A stretch of 64,000 bases of DNA from Candidatus Pelagibacter communis (GTDB taxonomy: Bacteria > Pseudomonadota > Alphaproteobacteria > Pelagibacterales > Pelagibacteraceae), in the NCBI RefSeq assembly GCF_001180105.1, contig NZ_CVSO01000040.1, positions 80,001-144,000 on the forward strand. The letters are read 5' to 3'. The notes beneath the pieces are model-generated. The model did not search any database. It worked only from the letters and a program-made list of their open reading frames with translations, and was not told the origin of the DNA. A program made the position numbers and the translations under genes. This document shows, piece after piece, positions 36,750 to 45,194 of the stretch (positions within the stretch are counted from its first letter, which is position 1; every line of letters starts with the position of its first letter).

Positions 36750-37397
36750 ATGAAATTAAAAAGTCACCCAAGTGATTATCATCGTAAATTAATTGATGCC
36801 ATTAATTATTATTTAAAAGATTTTAAAAAACCAAATATACTTGAATTTGGAGTTAAAACTGGGATTTCTACAAGATACTTTTTAGATTTATGTAAAAAAA
36901 AAAATGGAAAGCTTGTATCAGTAGATATAGATAATTACGAAAATTTATTTAAAAGTAAGAGATGGAAGTTTATTCATACTAGTGATGATAATTATGATTT
37001 GATAAAAAAATACTTACCCAAAAAAATTGATATAATTCACTTAGATAGTTTTCATCAAGCAGATCATGTGGCAAAAATATTTTATCTTTATTATCACAAA
37101 CTTAAACCTGGAGGTATATTCTTGATAGACGATATTAGTTGTCTACCCTACATAAAAGGTATGAAAAAAAACAGTTTTGGAAATGAAATTGCTAATCAAG
37201 AAACTTTTGAAATCATTTTAGATATTTATTTTCATAATAAAAGCAATTTTGATTTAAGTTTTTCCTTTACTAACACAGGGTTAGCGATTATTAGAAAATT
37301 AAGAAGTAATCAACTTAATAGTTTCAGAAAGATAAATTACAGAAAAAATTCTTTAAAAAATTTTGGAAGGAAGTTTGTAAAACCATTTAGGAATTGA
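36750..37397 (+). CDS. Class I SAM-dependent methyltransferase-like protein
   Basis: A 215-residue protein with a SAM-fold core: ILEFGVKTGISTRYFLDL (motif I), GKLVSVDIDNYENLF, IDIIHLDSFHQADHV and LKPGGIFLIDDI. It resembles the methyltransferase-24/cephalosporin-hydroxylase-like group often found in sugar clusters. The tail is very basic. It begins a + strand block that continues with a GT2 and the initiating transferase. Confidence 0.75.
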   Translation: MKLKSHPSDYHRKLIDAINYYLKDFKKPNILEFGVKTGISTRYFLDLCKKKNGKLVSVDIDNYENLFKSKRWKFIHTSDDNYDLIKKYLPKKIDIIHLDSFHQADHVAKIFYLYYHKLKPGGIFLIDDISCLPYIKGMKKNSFGNEIANQETFEIILDIYFHNKSNFDLSFSFTNTGLAIIRKLRSNQLNSFRKINYRKNSLKNFGRKFVKPFRN

Positions 37398-37431
37398 ATT
37401 TAATGATTGCAAAACCTACAAAAGGTATTTA

Positions 37432-38184
37432 ATGAAACTTATTTCAGTCATTATTCCTTATTACAAAAAGAAAGATTTTATAAAAAAAACACTATTATCT
37501 GTAATAAATCAAAGTTATAAAAATTTTGAAATATTATTAGTTTATGACGATGAAACTAAAGAAGATCTTTCATACATAAAAAACATCAGCAAAATGGACA
37601 CTAGAATTAAATTAATCGTAAATAAAAAAAACTTAGGAGCAGGTATGTCTCGAAATAAAGCTATAAAGTTTTCCAAGGGAGAGTTTTTGGCATTTATAGA
37701 TGCTGACGATATTTGGAAAAAAAAAAAATTAGAGAAACAAATAAACTTTATGATTAAAAAAAAGGCCGCTATTTCTCACACATCATATGTTATTATTAAC
37801 AATAAAAATAAAATTTTAAAAGTAAGAAAAGCAAAAAAAATCTCAACACATCAAAACCTTCTTGAAGATTGTGATATTGGCTGTTCAACAGTAATTTTGA
37901 AAAAAAAAATTATTTCAAAAAAAATTAAATTTCCCAATCTTAAAACAAAGGAAGATTTTGTTCTGTGGCTTAATCTTTCTAAGAAGTATACTATTTATGG
38001 TCTAGATAAAAAACTTACTATGTGGAGAAATTTAGATAACTCATTATCAAAAAATGTTTCTCAAAAAATTTTTGACGGTTACAAGGTTTATAGGAACTAC
38101 ATGGGATTTGGTATTTTTAAGTCAATAAAATATCTATATCTGTTATCATTTAATTTTTTAAAAAAAAACTATTTATATACATGA
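37432..38184 (+). CDS. Glycosyltransferase family 2
   Basis: A 250-residue GT-A enzyme: SVIIPYYKKKDFIKKTLLSV, FEILLVYDDETKED, NLGAGMSRNKAIKFSKGEF and AFIDADDIWKKKKL with the DxD-type metal motif. This is the WaaE/SpsA-like short GT2 type. It overlaps the following WecA-like gene by 4 bases, so they are coupled; it probably adds the second or a later sugar to the lipid carrier. Confidence 0.87.
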   Translation: MKLISVIIPYYKKKDFIKKTLLSVINQSYKNFEILLVYDDETKEDLSYIKNISKMDTRIKLIVNKKNLGAGMSRNKAIKFSKGEFLAFIDADDIWKKKKLEKQINFMIKKKAAISHTSYVIINNKNKILKVRKAKKISTHQNLLEDCDIGCSTVILKKKIISKKIKFPNLKTKEDFVLWLNLSKKYTIYGLDKKLTMWRNLDNSLSKNVSQKIFDGYKVYRNYMGFGIFKSIKYLYLLSFNFLKKNYLYT

Positions 38185-39203
38185 TTACAACTTTATTAAT
38201 ACTATATCTCTCAAGTTTTATTTTACTTTTTTACATAAAAAAAAAAAAAATTCTTACAAATAAAACTGGTGACTTGCATCAGACCTATACAAGCAAGAAG
38301 GAAATACCTTTATTCGGAGGAATATTTTTGTATCTTTTTATGTTGGTAAGTACTCAACAAGAAAATTTAATTTTTTTTACTTTTTGTTTTATTTTATTAA
38401 TTTTAGGAATTTTATCGGATATGAAAAAAATAATTTCTCCTCAAATAAGATTATTTTTACAATTTTTACTTATCTTTTCTTTTGTTTACCTTTTCAATCT
38501 AGAAATTCAAACTATCAGAATTCAAGTCTTCGACCAATTACTTGATAATGTTTTGTTTAACATTTTATTTACCTCATTCTGTATTTTGATTATAGTAAAT
38601 GGATCAAATTTTATAGATGGCGTAAATACACTTACAATCGGATACTTTCTAATAGTAATAATTGCACTTATAAAACTAGATAATTCAGGTTTAAATATTT
38701 ACTCAATTATTAATATCAATTACTTTCTTTATTCTTTAATTTTTCTCTTTTTTTTGAATTTATTTAACCAAATATATTTAGGGGATCACGGAGCTTATCT
38801 ACTGGGTTTTGTATCATCTGTTCTTCTTGTAAATTTTTATTATTACAATCAAAATGTTTCACCATTCTTCATAGTTCTGTTACTTTGGTACCCTGCTTTC
38901 GAAACTTTATTTTCTATAATTAGAAAAATAAAATTCAAGAGAACACCAATTGATCCAGATATATTTCATTTACATCATTTAATTTTTAATTTTATAAAAC
39001 AAAAATATCAAATAAATAAAAATTCTCTTTGTAATTCTTTGACAGGTTGTTTGATAAACTTATACAACTTTGCAATTATTTTTTTCTCTCTTAGAGATAT
39101 AAACAACTCTCAATATCAAATCATGTTGATTTTATTTAATATATTAATTTATAGTTTTTTATATCTAAGATTTTTTAAAAAGAAGTTCGATCATACAAGT
39201 TAA
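38181..39203 (+). CDS. Undecaprenyl-phosphate sugar-1-phosphate transferase (WecA/WbpL type)
   Basis: A 340-residue MraY/WecA superfamily membrane protein with about ten helices. Motifs: KEIPLFGGIFLYLF (the 'PxxGG' loop), NGSNFIDGVNTLTIG, QIYLGDHGAYLLGF with the catalytic Asp, and DPDIFHLHHLIF (the HIHH-like loop). It transfers a sugar-1-phosphate from UDP-sugar to undecaprenyl phosphate and so starts the lipid-linked glycan of this island. Its 3' end overlaps the convergent GT2 gene by 39 bases. Confidence 0.88.
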   Translation: MITTLLILYLSSFILLFYIKKKKILTNKTGDLHQTYTSKKEIPLFGGIFLYLFMLVSTQQENLIFFTFCFILLILGILSDMKKIISPQIRLFLQFLLIFSFVYLFNLEIQTIRIQVFDQLLDNVLFNILFTSFCILIIVNGSNFIDGVNTLTIGYFLIVIIALIKLDNSGLNIYSIININYFLYSLIFLFFLNLFNQIYLGDHGAYLLGFVSSVLLVNFYYYNQNVSPFFIVLLLWYPAFETLFSIIRKIKFKRTPIDPDIFHLHHLIFNFIKQKYQINKNSLCNSLTGCLINLYNFAIIFFSLRDINNSQYQIMLILFNILIYSFLYLRFFKKKFDHTS

Positions 39204-39836
39204 TATCATAAAACCATCCTTTAAAGCGTTTACTTTTTTCTTGCCCGCTATTCTTTTTCTTTCATATGATGCTATAGATTTTAATTCCATTTTATTCTTT
39301 TTTGCCTTGATTGGTAATTCAACACACAACCTAAAATCTTGTGAAACTAAATTGAGTTTATTTACTGACTCGGTTTTTCCAACTATGTAAGTATATAAAA
39401 TATCTGAAATATTTAGTTTAAAAAATAAATTACCTAAAAATGTGAATATGAAATTTCCAATTAAAGTTACAATCGTGTCATCATCACTACCAGCATTTTT
39501 TTCATACCTAGACCCAAAAATGAAGTCTTTATTTCCCTTTTCAATTGTTTCAATCATTTTTTTCAGTTCATTTGGATTGAATGAGCCATCAGCATTAAAA
39601 ATACAAAAATATTTAGTTTTTGTTCTCCTCATGCCTTCAATTAATGCATTCCCATAACCTTTTCCTGTTTGATATATTATTTGACAATCAAATTCTTTAA
39701 TTGCATTAATAGTTTCTACATCACTTTCTTCAAGCACTATAAGCTTTTTTGAGTCAATAAATTTTAATTCTTCTATTACTTGTGGAAGGGACTCTTTCTC
39801 TTTTTTAGCAGGAATTATCAATGTAAGTTCAGTCAT
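39165..39836 (-). CDS. Glycosyltransferase family 2 (dolichyl-phosphate mannose synthase-like)
   Basis: A 223-residue GT2: LTLIIPAKKEKESLPQVIEE, a GKGYGNALIEGMRRTKTKYF loop and IFNADGSFNPNELKKMI, with FIFGSRY further on. The layout follows DPM1-like synthases that load a sugar on polyprenyl phosphate. The early 'DDxS' acidic motif is replaced by EESD, a departure worth noting. It lies alone on the - strand and overlaps the WecA-like gene tail to tail. The neighbouring GT-C-like protein could use its lipid-linked product. Confidence 0.8.
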   Translation of the reverse strand: MTELTLIIPAKKEKESLPQVIEELKFIDSKKLIVLEESDVETINAIKEFDCQIIYQTGKGYGNALIEGMRRTKTKYFCIFNADGSFNPNELKKMIETIEKGNKDFIFGSRYEKNAGSDDDTIVTLIGNFIFTFLGNLFFKLNISDILYTYIVGKTESVNKLNLVSQDFRLCVELPIKAKKNKMELKSIASYERKRIAGKKKVNALKDGFMILTCMIELLFKKS

Positions 39837-39947
39837 TGTAAAATTCAGATAAATTTTAATAAAAAGAATGTTATTTGTTTGCTAATTTTAATGTAATTAT
39901 GAATTTTTTTCATTAAATAATATGATCTATACATTATATATAGTTAG

Positions 39948-41636
39948 ATGGTTATCAATTATTTAATTTTTATCCTTTTCTACTTTTTGATAGTATTCTC
40001 AGTCTTAGGCCACGGACTTTTAACATCAAAATTAGTTAAACTTGATACTTCACCTAATGAAATCGGGTTCATTGGTTTGACTGGAATATTTTCATTAATC
40101 ACTTATTCATATATTACGCATTTCTTTTTTCAGCACAATTACCTACATAACTCTATTTTCTTGATTATAGGGATAATTTCTTTTTTCATATATGGAATTA
40201 AAGTTTTCCAGAAACGAAATCTAAAAATTTTAATTGCTGTATTTGCAATTCTTTTTGTTGCTTTTTTAATTTACAAAACGCATGATGATTTTGGATATTA
40301 TCATTTTCCTTACACATATTATCTCAATAAATTTTCAATGATAGTTGGCATAGGTCCATTAAATCATGGATTTAGAACTCCATCCTCAATTTTTTATTTA
40401 AACTCATTATTTTATTTACCATATGTTGAGTATTATCTTTTTCATATGGGTGCTGTATTAATTTTAGGATTTTCTAATATTATTTTAATAACAAATATTG
40501 AAAGAAATTTAGAAAAAAAAAATAACAATTATTTCTTTTTTTTAAATTTACTTGCATTCGTTTTTATTAATATTTTTTTCTATCGATTAGCCGAGCATGG
40601 AACGGATAGGTCGGCACAAATTCTTGTACTATTATTTTTTATTTATATCCTTTCTTTGCGGGAAAATTATGAGAAATATGATAAAATTTTACCTAAGTTA
40701 ATTGTCTTATTATGTATAATAATCTCTTTAAAATCTTTTTACATATTATATTTCATATTTATAGTTCCTTTCATCTACTATACAATTAAAGATGATAAGG
40801 CTTACCTCTTAAATAAAATATTCAAACATCCAATATTTTACTTTTCCATATTGATGGGGATTTGTGTAATTTTAGTTTATTTTTTTAATACAGGTTGCTT
40901 GTTATACCCAGTGCAACAAACTTGTATAAGTGGAGTTGAATGGGCAATTCCTAAGTCAGAGGTAAGTGCAATGAATACACATTATCAATGGTGGTCAAAA
41001 GCAGGTGGTGGCCCAGGATACAGTCACGAAATTGAAAAAGATTTATATGTTCAAAATTTTAATTGGTTGTCAAATTGGGTTGATAGATATTTTTTTAATA
41101 AAATGTCAGATTTTCTTCTCGGTATCACATCAATATTAGTAATTTTTTTGATTGTTTTTAAATCAAAAAAAAAAAATTTAGACTATAAAAGATTTAAAAA
41201 TAATTTTTTATACTATTTTTTAATATTATTATTATTTACAGAATGGTTTTTAAATCATCCTTCTTTAAGGTACGGAGGATATATAATTTTTTCATTAATT
41301 CTATTCGTGCCTTTGAGTTATTTTTTATCAAGTTATCAAATTTCAAAAAATTTTAAATTAAAAATTTTTATTCTTTTTTTTCTTGTTGTTTCAATTTTTA
41401 TTGCAAGGAATATTAATAGGATTATCTACGAAGTTGATTTTTATCAGGCAAATTTTAAACAAAATATGTTTTATTTCATTGATAATAAACATTTAAGAAT
41501 TGACACTCAGCTCATGGATCTTGCAAAAACCTATCAGAATTGTAATCAAAATATTGAAAAATGTATAAATAATGGAGAATTTATTATAAAAAAAAGTTAT
41601 GGAAAATTAGTGCTTATAAAGATTAGAAATAAATAA
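39948..41636 (+). CDS. Multi-pass membrane protein, possible GT-C-type transferase
   Basis: A 562-residue protein with about twelve hydrophobic segments. A loop after the fourth helix or so contains the acidic THDDFGYYHFPYTYYL, and a larger loop near residues 330-360 has YQWWSKAGGGPGYSHE. An acidic pair in the first large periplasmic loop is a feature of GT-C enzymes that use polyprenyl-phosphate sugars. It somewhat resembles the LIC_10190-type membrane proteins. It is not an obvious Wzx or Wzy protein, though Wzy polymerase remains possible. It is a single-gene + unit upstream of gmd. Confidence 0.6.
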   Translation: MVINYLIFILFYFLIVFSVLGHGLLTSKLVKLDTSPNEIGFIGLTGIFSLITYSYITHFFFQHNYLHNSIFLIIGIISFFIYGIKVFQKRNLKILIAVFAILFVAFLIYKTHDDFGYYHFPYTYYLNKFSMIVGIGPLNHGFRTPSSIFYLNSLFYLPYVEYYLFHMGAVLILGFSNIILITNIERNLEKKNNNYFFFLNLLAFVFINIFFYRLAEHGTDRSAQILVLLFFIYILSLRENYEKYDKILPKLIVLLCIIISLKSFYILYFIFIVPFIYYTIKDDKAYLLNKIFKHPIFYFSILMGICVILVYFFNTGCLLYPVQQTCISGVEWAIPKSEVSAMNTHYQWWSKAGGGPGYSHEIEKDLYVQNFNWLSNWVDRYFFNKMSDFLLGITSILVIFLIVFKSKKKNLDYKRFKNNFLYYFLILLLFTEWFLNHPSLRYGGYIIFSLILFVPLSYFLSSYQISKNFKLKIFILFFLVVSIFIARNINRIIYEVDFYQANFKQNMFYFIDNKHLRIDTQLMDLAKTYQNCNQNIEKCINNGEFIIKKSYGKLVLIKIRNK

Positions 41637-41676
41637 TTTGATTAATTTAATTTTTTTTTAATCTCAAAAATAAGTA

Positions 41677-41703
41677 TTAACAAATCTTTAAAAAGAATAT
41701 AAT
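41677..41703 (+). promoter_or_regulatory. Putative promoter of gmd-fcl
   Basis: TTAACA at 41677-41682 and a perfect TATAAT at 41698-41703, spaced by 15 bases (short). Transcription would begin close to 41710, only a couple of bases before the gmd ATG at 41712, so the mRNA may be almost leaderless. Confidence 0.35.
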
Positions 41704-41711
41704 AGGTTAGC

Positions 41712-42761
41712 ATGAATAAAAAAATTGCCTTAATTTTTGGCATAACAGGTCAAGATGGTTCATATCTTGCTGAATTTTTATTGAAAAAAAAATATATTGT
41801 TCACGGTGTTAAGCGGAGGTCTTCTTCAATAAATACCGCAAGAATTGATCACATCTATCAGGAACCAGGTCAGAGATCTCGAAATTTTTTACTACACTAT
41901 GGAGACATAACTGACTCAACATCAGTTTCAAAAATAATTAGAATGATCAAACCTCATGAAATTTATAATTTAGCAGCTCAATCACACGTTGCTGTATCTT
42001 TTGAAGTACCAGAATATACTGCAAATGCAGATGCACTTGGAGCTCTAAGAATACTTGAGGCAATCAAGTTTCACAAATTAGAAAAAAAAACAAAATTTTA
42101 TCAGGCTGGAACATCTGAAATGTTTGGTAAAGTTCAAGACATACCTCAGACTGAAAAAACAAATTTTTATCCATTAAGCCCATATGGTGTTGCGAAACTT
42201 TATGCTCATTGGATAACAAAGAATTATCGAGAAGCTTATAATATTTTTGGATCAAACGGGATTTTATTCAATCATGAAAGTCCTAGGCGAGGTGAAACAT
42301 TTGTTACAAAAAAGATAATTAAAGCACTTGTTAGAATAAAGATGGGATTACAAAAAGAATTAATCTTAGGCAATCTGGATTCCAGAAGAGACTGGGGTCA
42401 TGCAAGAGATTATGTTGAAGCGATGTGGAAAATACTTCAACAAAAAAAACCAGACGACTACGTGATAGCAACAGGAAAACAATATAGTATAAGACAATTT
42501 ATTATTTTTGTAGCAAAAAAACTTAATATGAAAATTGTTTGGAAAGGAAAAGGTTTAAATGAAAAAGGGTATGATACTTTAAGTAAAAAAAATATAATTT
42601 CAGTTGATAAAAACTACATAAGACCCTTAGATGTAAATACATTACTAGGAAGTGCCGCAAAAGCACGTAGAGAATTAAAATGGAAACCTCAAATAAATAT
42701 TCATAATCTTATTGATGAAATGATAACTGAGGAGATGAATATTTTAAGTAATGATCAATAA
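41712..42761 (+). CDS. gmd: GDP-mannose 4,6-dehydratase
   Basis: A 349-residue extended SDR: ALIFGITGQDGSYLAEFLL, VHGVKRRSSSINTARIDH, NLAAQSHVAVSFEVPEYT, the YGVAK catalytic pair, GILFNHESPRRGETFVTKKI and GNLDSRRDWGHARDYVEAMW. These are the hallmarks of Gmd. It makes GDP-4-keto-6-deoxymannose, the first step to GDP-L-fucose. It overlaps fcl by 11 bases. This pair closes the island next to the 5S gene. Confidence 0.95.
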   Translation: MNKKIALIFGITGQDGSYLAEFLLKKKYIVHGVKRRSSSINTARIDHIYQEPGQRSRNFLLHYGDITDSTSVSKIIRMIKPHEIYNLAAQSHVAVSFEVPEYTANADALGALRILEAIKFHKLEKKTKFYQAGTSEMFGKVQDIPQTEKTNFYPLSPYGVAKLYAHWITKNYREAYNIFGSNGILFNHESPRRGETFVTKKIIKALVRIKMGLQKELILGNLDSRRDWGHARDYVEAMWKILQQKKPDDYVIATGKQYSIRQFIIFVAKKLNMKIVWKGKGLNEKGYDTLSKKNIISVDKNYIRPLDVNTLLGSAAKARRELKWKPQINIHNLIDEMITEEMNILSNDQ

Positions 42762-43680
42762 AAAAAGCAAAATTTTTGTTGCAGGTCATAAGGGTATGGT
42801 TGGCTCAGCAATTGTGAGAAAATTAAGAAAAAAAGGCTTCTCCAAAATCATATTTGCTGAAAAAAAAAAATTAAATTTACTTGATCAAAATAAAGTTTTC
42901 AAATTTTTAAAAGAAAAAAAACCAGACTTAGTGATAGTTGCAGCTGCCAGGGTTGGAGGAATACAAGCCAACTCTAACTTTAAGCAGATATTTATTTATG
43001 AAAATCTACAAATTCAAAATAACTTAATACATGGGTCGTTTCTTGCAAAAGTAAAAAACCTTATTTTTTTGGGATCAAGTTGCATTTATCCAAAATTTTG
43101 TAAACAGCCAATGAAAGAAAGTTATTTTCTCAGTGGTAAATTAGAGGAAACAAATGATGCTTATGCAATAGCTAAAATAGCTGGCATAATGATGTGTTAT
43201 AACTATTCTGTAAATTATAAATTAAATTACAAGTCTTTAATGCCACCAAATTTATTTGGACCTGGTGATAATTATGATTTGAATAATTCTCACTTTTTTC
43301 CAGCTTTATTAAAAAAGATTTATTTAGCAAAGATCAAAAGAAAAAAAATGTTAAATGTTTGGGGTACTGGCAAACCTAAAAGGGAATTAATGTTCGTAGA
43401 GGATTTTGTTGACGCTCTGATTTTTTTCATGAATAAAAAAATAAAAGAGCCTTTTATCAACATTGGGGTAGGAAAAGATTTTACCATCGAATGGTATGCT
43501 AAATACATTATGGAAAAATTAGGTGTAAAATTAAAAATTTCTTACAATAAAAATAAATTGGACGGTATGCCGAAAAAATGTCTAGATATTAGCCTCGCAC
43601 AAAAATATGGATGGAAACAGAAGAACAATTTTGACCATGGTTTTGATCTTACTTTAAGAGATTTTCTTAAAAATAGATAA
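42751..43680 (+). CDS. fcl: GDP-L-fucose synthase
   Basis: A 309-residue SDR: IFVAGHKGMVGSAIVRKL, VAAARVGGIQANS, FLGSSCIYPKFCKQPMKE, YAIAKIAG (Tyr-Lys), LMPPNLFGPGDNYD and WGTGKPKRELMFVED. The motifs are those of GDP-4-keto-6-deoxymannose 3,5-epimerase-4-reductase (WcaG/Fcl). Acting after Gmd it yields GDP-L-fucose for the surface glycan. It ends 52 bases before the 5S rRNA gene. Confidence 0.95.
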   Translation: MINKKSKIFVAGHKGMVGSAIVRKLRKKGFSKIIFAEKKKLNLLDQNKVFKFLKEKKPDLVIVAAARVGGIQANSNFKQIFIYENLQIQNNLIHGSFLAKVKNLIFLGSSCIYPKFCKQPMKESYFLSGKLEETNDAYAIAKIAGIMMCYNYSVNYKLNYKSLMPPNLFGPGDNYDLNNSHFFPALLKKIYLAKIKRKKMLNVWGTGKPKRELMFVEDFVDALIFFMNKKIKEPFINIGVGKDFTIEWYAKYIMEKLGVKLKISYNKNKLDGMPKKCLDISLAQKYGWKQKNNFDHGFDLTLRDFLKNR

Positions 43681-43699
43681 ATTCAAGATAAAATTATTA

Positions 43700-43727
43700 T
43701 TTACAACTTATAAATTTTAAGTATAAG
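43700..43727 (+). promoter_or_regulatory. Promoter of the isolated 5S rRNA gene
   Basis: TTTACA at 43700-43705 and TATAAG at 43722-43727, spaced by 16 bases. Initiation would fall at about 43733-43735, which is where the 5S sequence begins. The match of predicted start and gene end supports it as a dedicated promoter. Confidence 0.5.
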
Positions 43728-43732
43728 TCTTA

Positions 43733-43850
43733 TGCCTGGTGATTATTGCGAAGGTGTTATACCCGATCCCATTCCGAACTCGGTAGTCAAGCCCTTCTGC
43801 GCCGATGGTACTTTGTCTTAAGACATGGGAGAGTAGGACGTTGCCAGGCT
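43733..43850 (+). rRNA. rrf: 5S ribosomal RNA
   Basis: About 118 bases. The ends pair (GCCTGG near 43734 with CCAGGC ending at 43849). Inside are the 5S landmarks: GATTATTGCGAAGGTGTTATACCCGATC in loops A-B in form, CCGAACTCGG in helix III, and GGGAGAGTAGGACG in helix V/IV. No 16S or 23S gene is in the window, so the 5S stands alone behind the polysaccharide island. Gene ends are judged by helix I pairing and may be off by a base or two. Confidence 0.95.
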
Positions 43851-43858
43851 AATAAATT

Positions 43859-43984
43859 ATGAAAATAAAAAGCTCCCTAAAATCGTTAAAAAAAAGAGAT
43901 CTTAATTCGAAGTTAGTTAAGAGAAGAGGCAGAGTTTACATAATTAACAAAAAAAACCCAAAATTTAAAGCTAGACAGAAGTAA
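43859..43984 (+). CDS. rpmJ: 50S ribosomal protein L36
   Basis: A 41-residue basic protein from ATG 43859 to TAA 43982-43984: [14 protein letters not shown] at the start, [20 protein letters not shown] at the end. This is the alphaproteobacterial bL36 type, which lacks the zinc-binding cysteines of the 37-residue form. It starts 8 bases after the 5S gene and may be transcribed with it. Confidence 0.93.
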   Translation: MKIKSSLKSLKKRDLNSKLVKRRGRVYIINKKNPKFKARQK

Positions 43985-43987
43985 TTT

Positions 43988-44098
43988 ATGGATAATGAAA
44001 ACCATAAAAAAACATGGGATAATTTTACCAAATTTGTTCTTTGGGGGACAATTTCAGTCATTGTTATTCTAACGCTACTAGCTATTTTCTTAATATAA
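43988..44098 (+). CDS. Small aa3-type cytochrome c oxidase subunit IV-like protein
   Basis: A 36-residue protein from ATG 43988 to TAA 44096-44098. A polar N-terminus (MDNENHKKTWDNFTKFVLWG) precedes one membrane helix (ISVIVILTLLAIFLI). Alphaproteobacteria encode this short CoxIV-like subunit (DNxxHxxTWxxF pattern) next to pntA, as here. It probably binds the edge of the aa3 oxidase in the inner membrane. The gene is 3 bases after rpmJ and 5 bases before pntA. Confidence 0.75.
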   Translation: MDNENHKKTWDNFTKFVLWGTISVIVILTLLAIFLI

Positions 44099-44103
44099 TT
44101 TAA

Positions 44104-45192
44104 ATGATAGTTGGTTCCATTAGAGAAGATCAAAAAATTGAGAGCAGGGTTGCAATTACTCCTGAAAATGTAAAAAAATTTATCAGTCTAGGTTTTAAAG
44201 TATTAATAGAAAAAGGATATGCTGAACATATTGGTTTAGATGACAATGCATATGAGTCTTTAGGTGCTGAAACCACCTCAGACAAGAAAAAAATTTTGAC
44301 TGACTCTAATTTCATACTTCAATTCAATTTACCATCTGAGGATAATTTAAATTCTTTAAAAGAAAACCAAAATTTAATTGGTGTATTTAACCCTTACTCA
44401 AATAAAGAAATTATTTCTAGCTTATCAAAAAAGAAAATTAATGTCTTTTCTTTAGAATTATTACCAAGAATTACAAGAGCTCAATCGATGGACATTCTTT
44501 CATCACAAGCTAATCTAGCAGGATACAAAGCTGTTATAGAGGCTTTTGCAAATTTTAAAAAAGCAGTCCCAATGATGATGACAGCGGCAGGTACAATTCC
44601 AGCAGCAAAAATTTTAGTTGTAGGTGCAGGTGTTGCCGGATTGCAAGCGATTGCAACAGCAAAAAGAATAGGTGGCATAGTCTTCGCAACAGATGTAAGG
44701 ATGTCATCCAAAGAACAAGTTGAAAGTTTAGGGGGTAAATTTTTAACTGTGGAAGGAGCAGAGAATCTTGAGACTTCAGGTGGATATGCCAAGGAAACTT
44801 CTGATGAATTTAAGAAAAAGCAAGAAGATCTTCTTTCTGAAACATTAAAAAAAATAGATATTGTTATTTGTACAGCGTTAATACCTGGTAAAAAAGCTCC
44901 TGTAATTATTAAAGAAAGTATGATTAAAAATATGCAGCCAGGTTCTGTAATTTATGATTTGGCGGCTGTTCAAGGTGGAAACACAGCAGTAACTAAAGCT
45001 GATGAGGTTGTGGATTTAAATGGGGTAAAGATTATGGGTGAGAAAAACATATTAAATAAGCTTCCAGTTTCAGCTTCAAACTTATATTCAAAAAATATAT
45101 TCAATTTTGTATCAAATCTTTATGATAAAGAAAAAAAGAGTGTTAATATTAATTTAGAAGATGAGATTATTAAGGAAACGTTGGTAAAATAA
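44104..45192 (+). CDS. pntA: NAD(P) transhydrogenase subunit alpha, part 1
   Basis: A 362-residue domain I protein: VGSIREDQKIESRVAITPEN at the N-terminus, the RAQSMDILSSQANLAGY loop, GAGVAGLQAIATAKRIG NAD-binding motif near residue 180, and VIYDLAAVQGGN. It ends before the membrane part, which is a separate gene, as in other alphaproteobacteria with a three-gene pnt operon. The enzyme uses the proton-motive force to reduce NADP with NADH. Spacing to the next gene is 2 bases. Confidence 0.95.
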   Translation: MIVGSIREDQKIESRVAITPENVKKFISLGFKVLIEKGYAEHIGLDDNAYESLGAETTSDKKKILTDSNFILQFNLPSEDNLNSLKENQNLIGVFNPYSNKEIISSLSKKKINVFSLELLPRITRAQSMDILSSQANLAGYKAVIEAFANFKKAVPMMMTAAGTIPAAKILVVGAGVAGLQAIATAKRIGGIVFATDVRMSSKEQVESLGGKFLTVEGAENLETSGGYAKETSDEFKKKQEDLLSETLKKIDIVICTALIPGKKAPVIIKESMIKNMQPGSVIYDLAAVQGGNTAVTKADEVVDLNGVKIMGEKNILNKLPVSASNLYSKNIFNFVSNLYDKEKKSVNINLEDEIIKETLVK

Positions 45193-45194
45193 CT

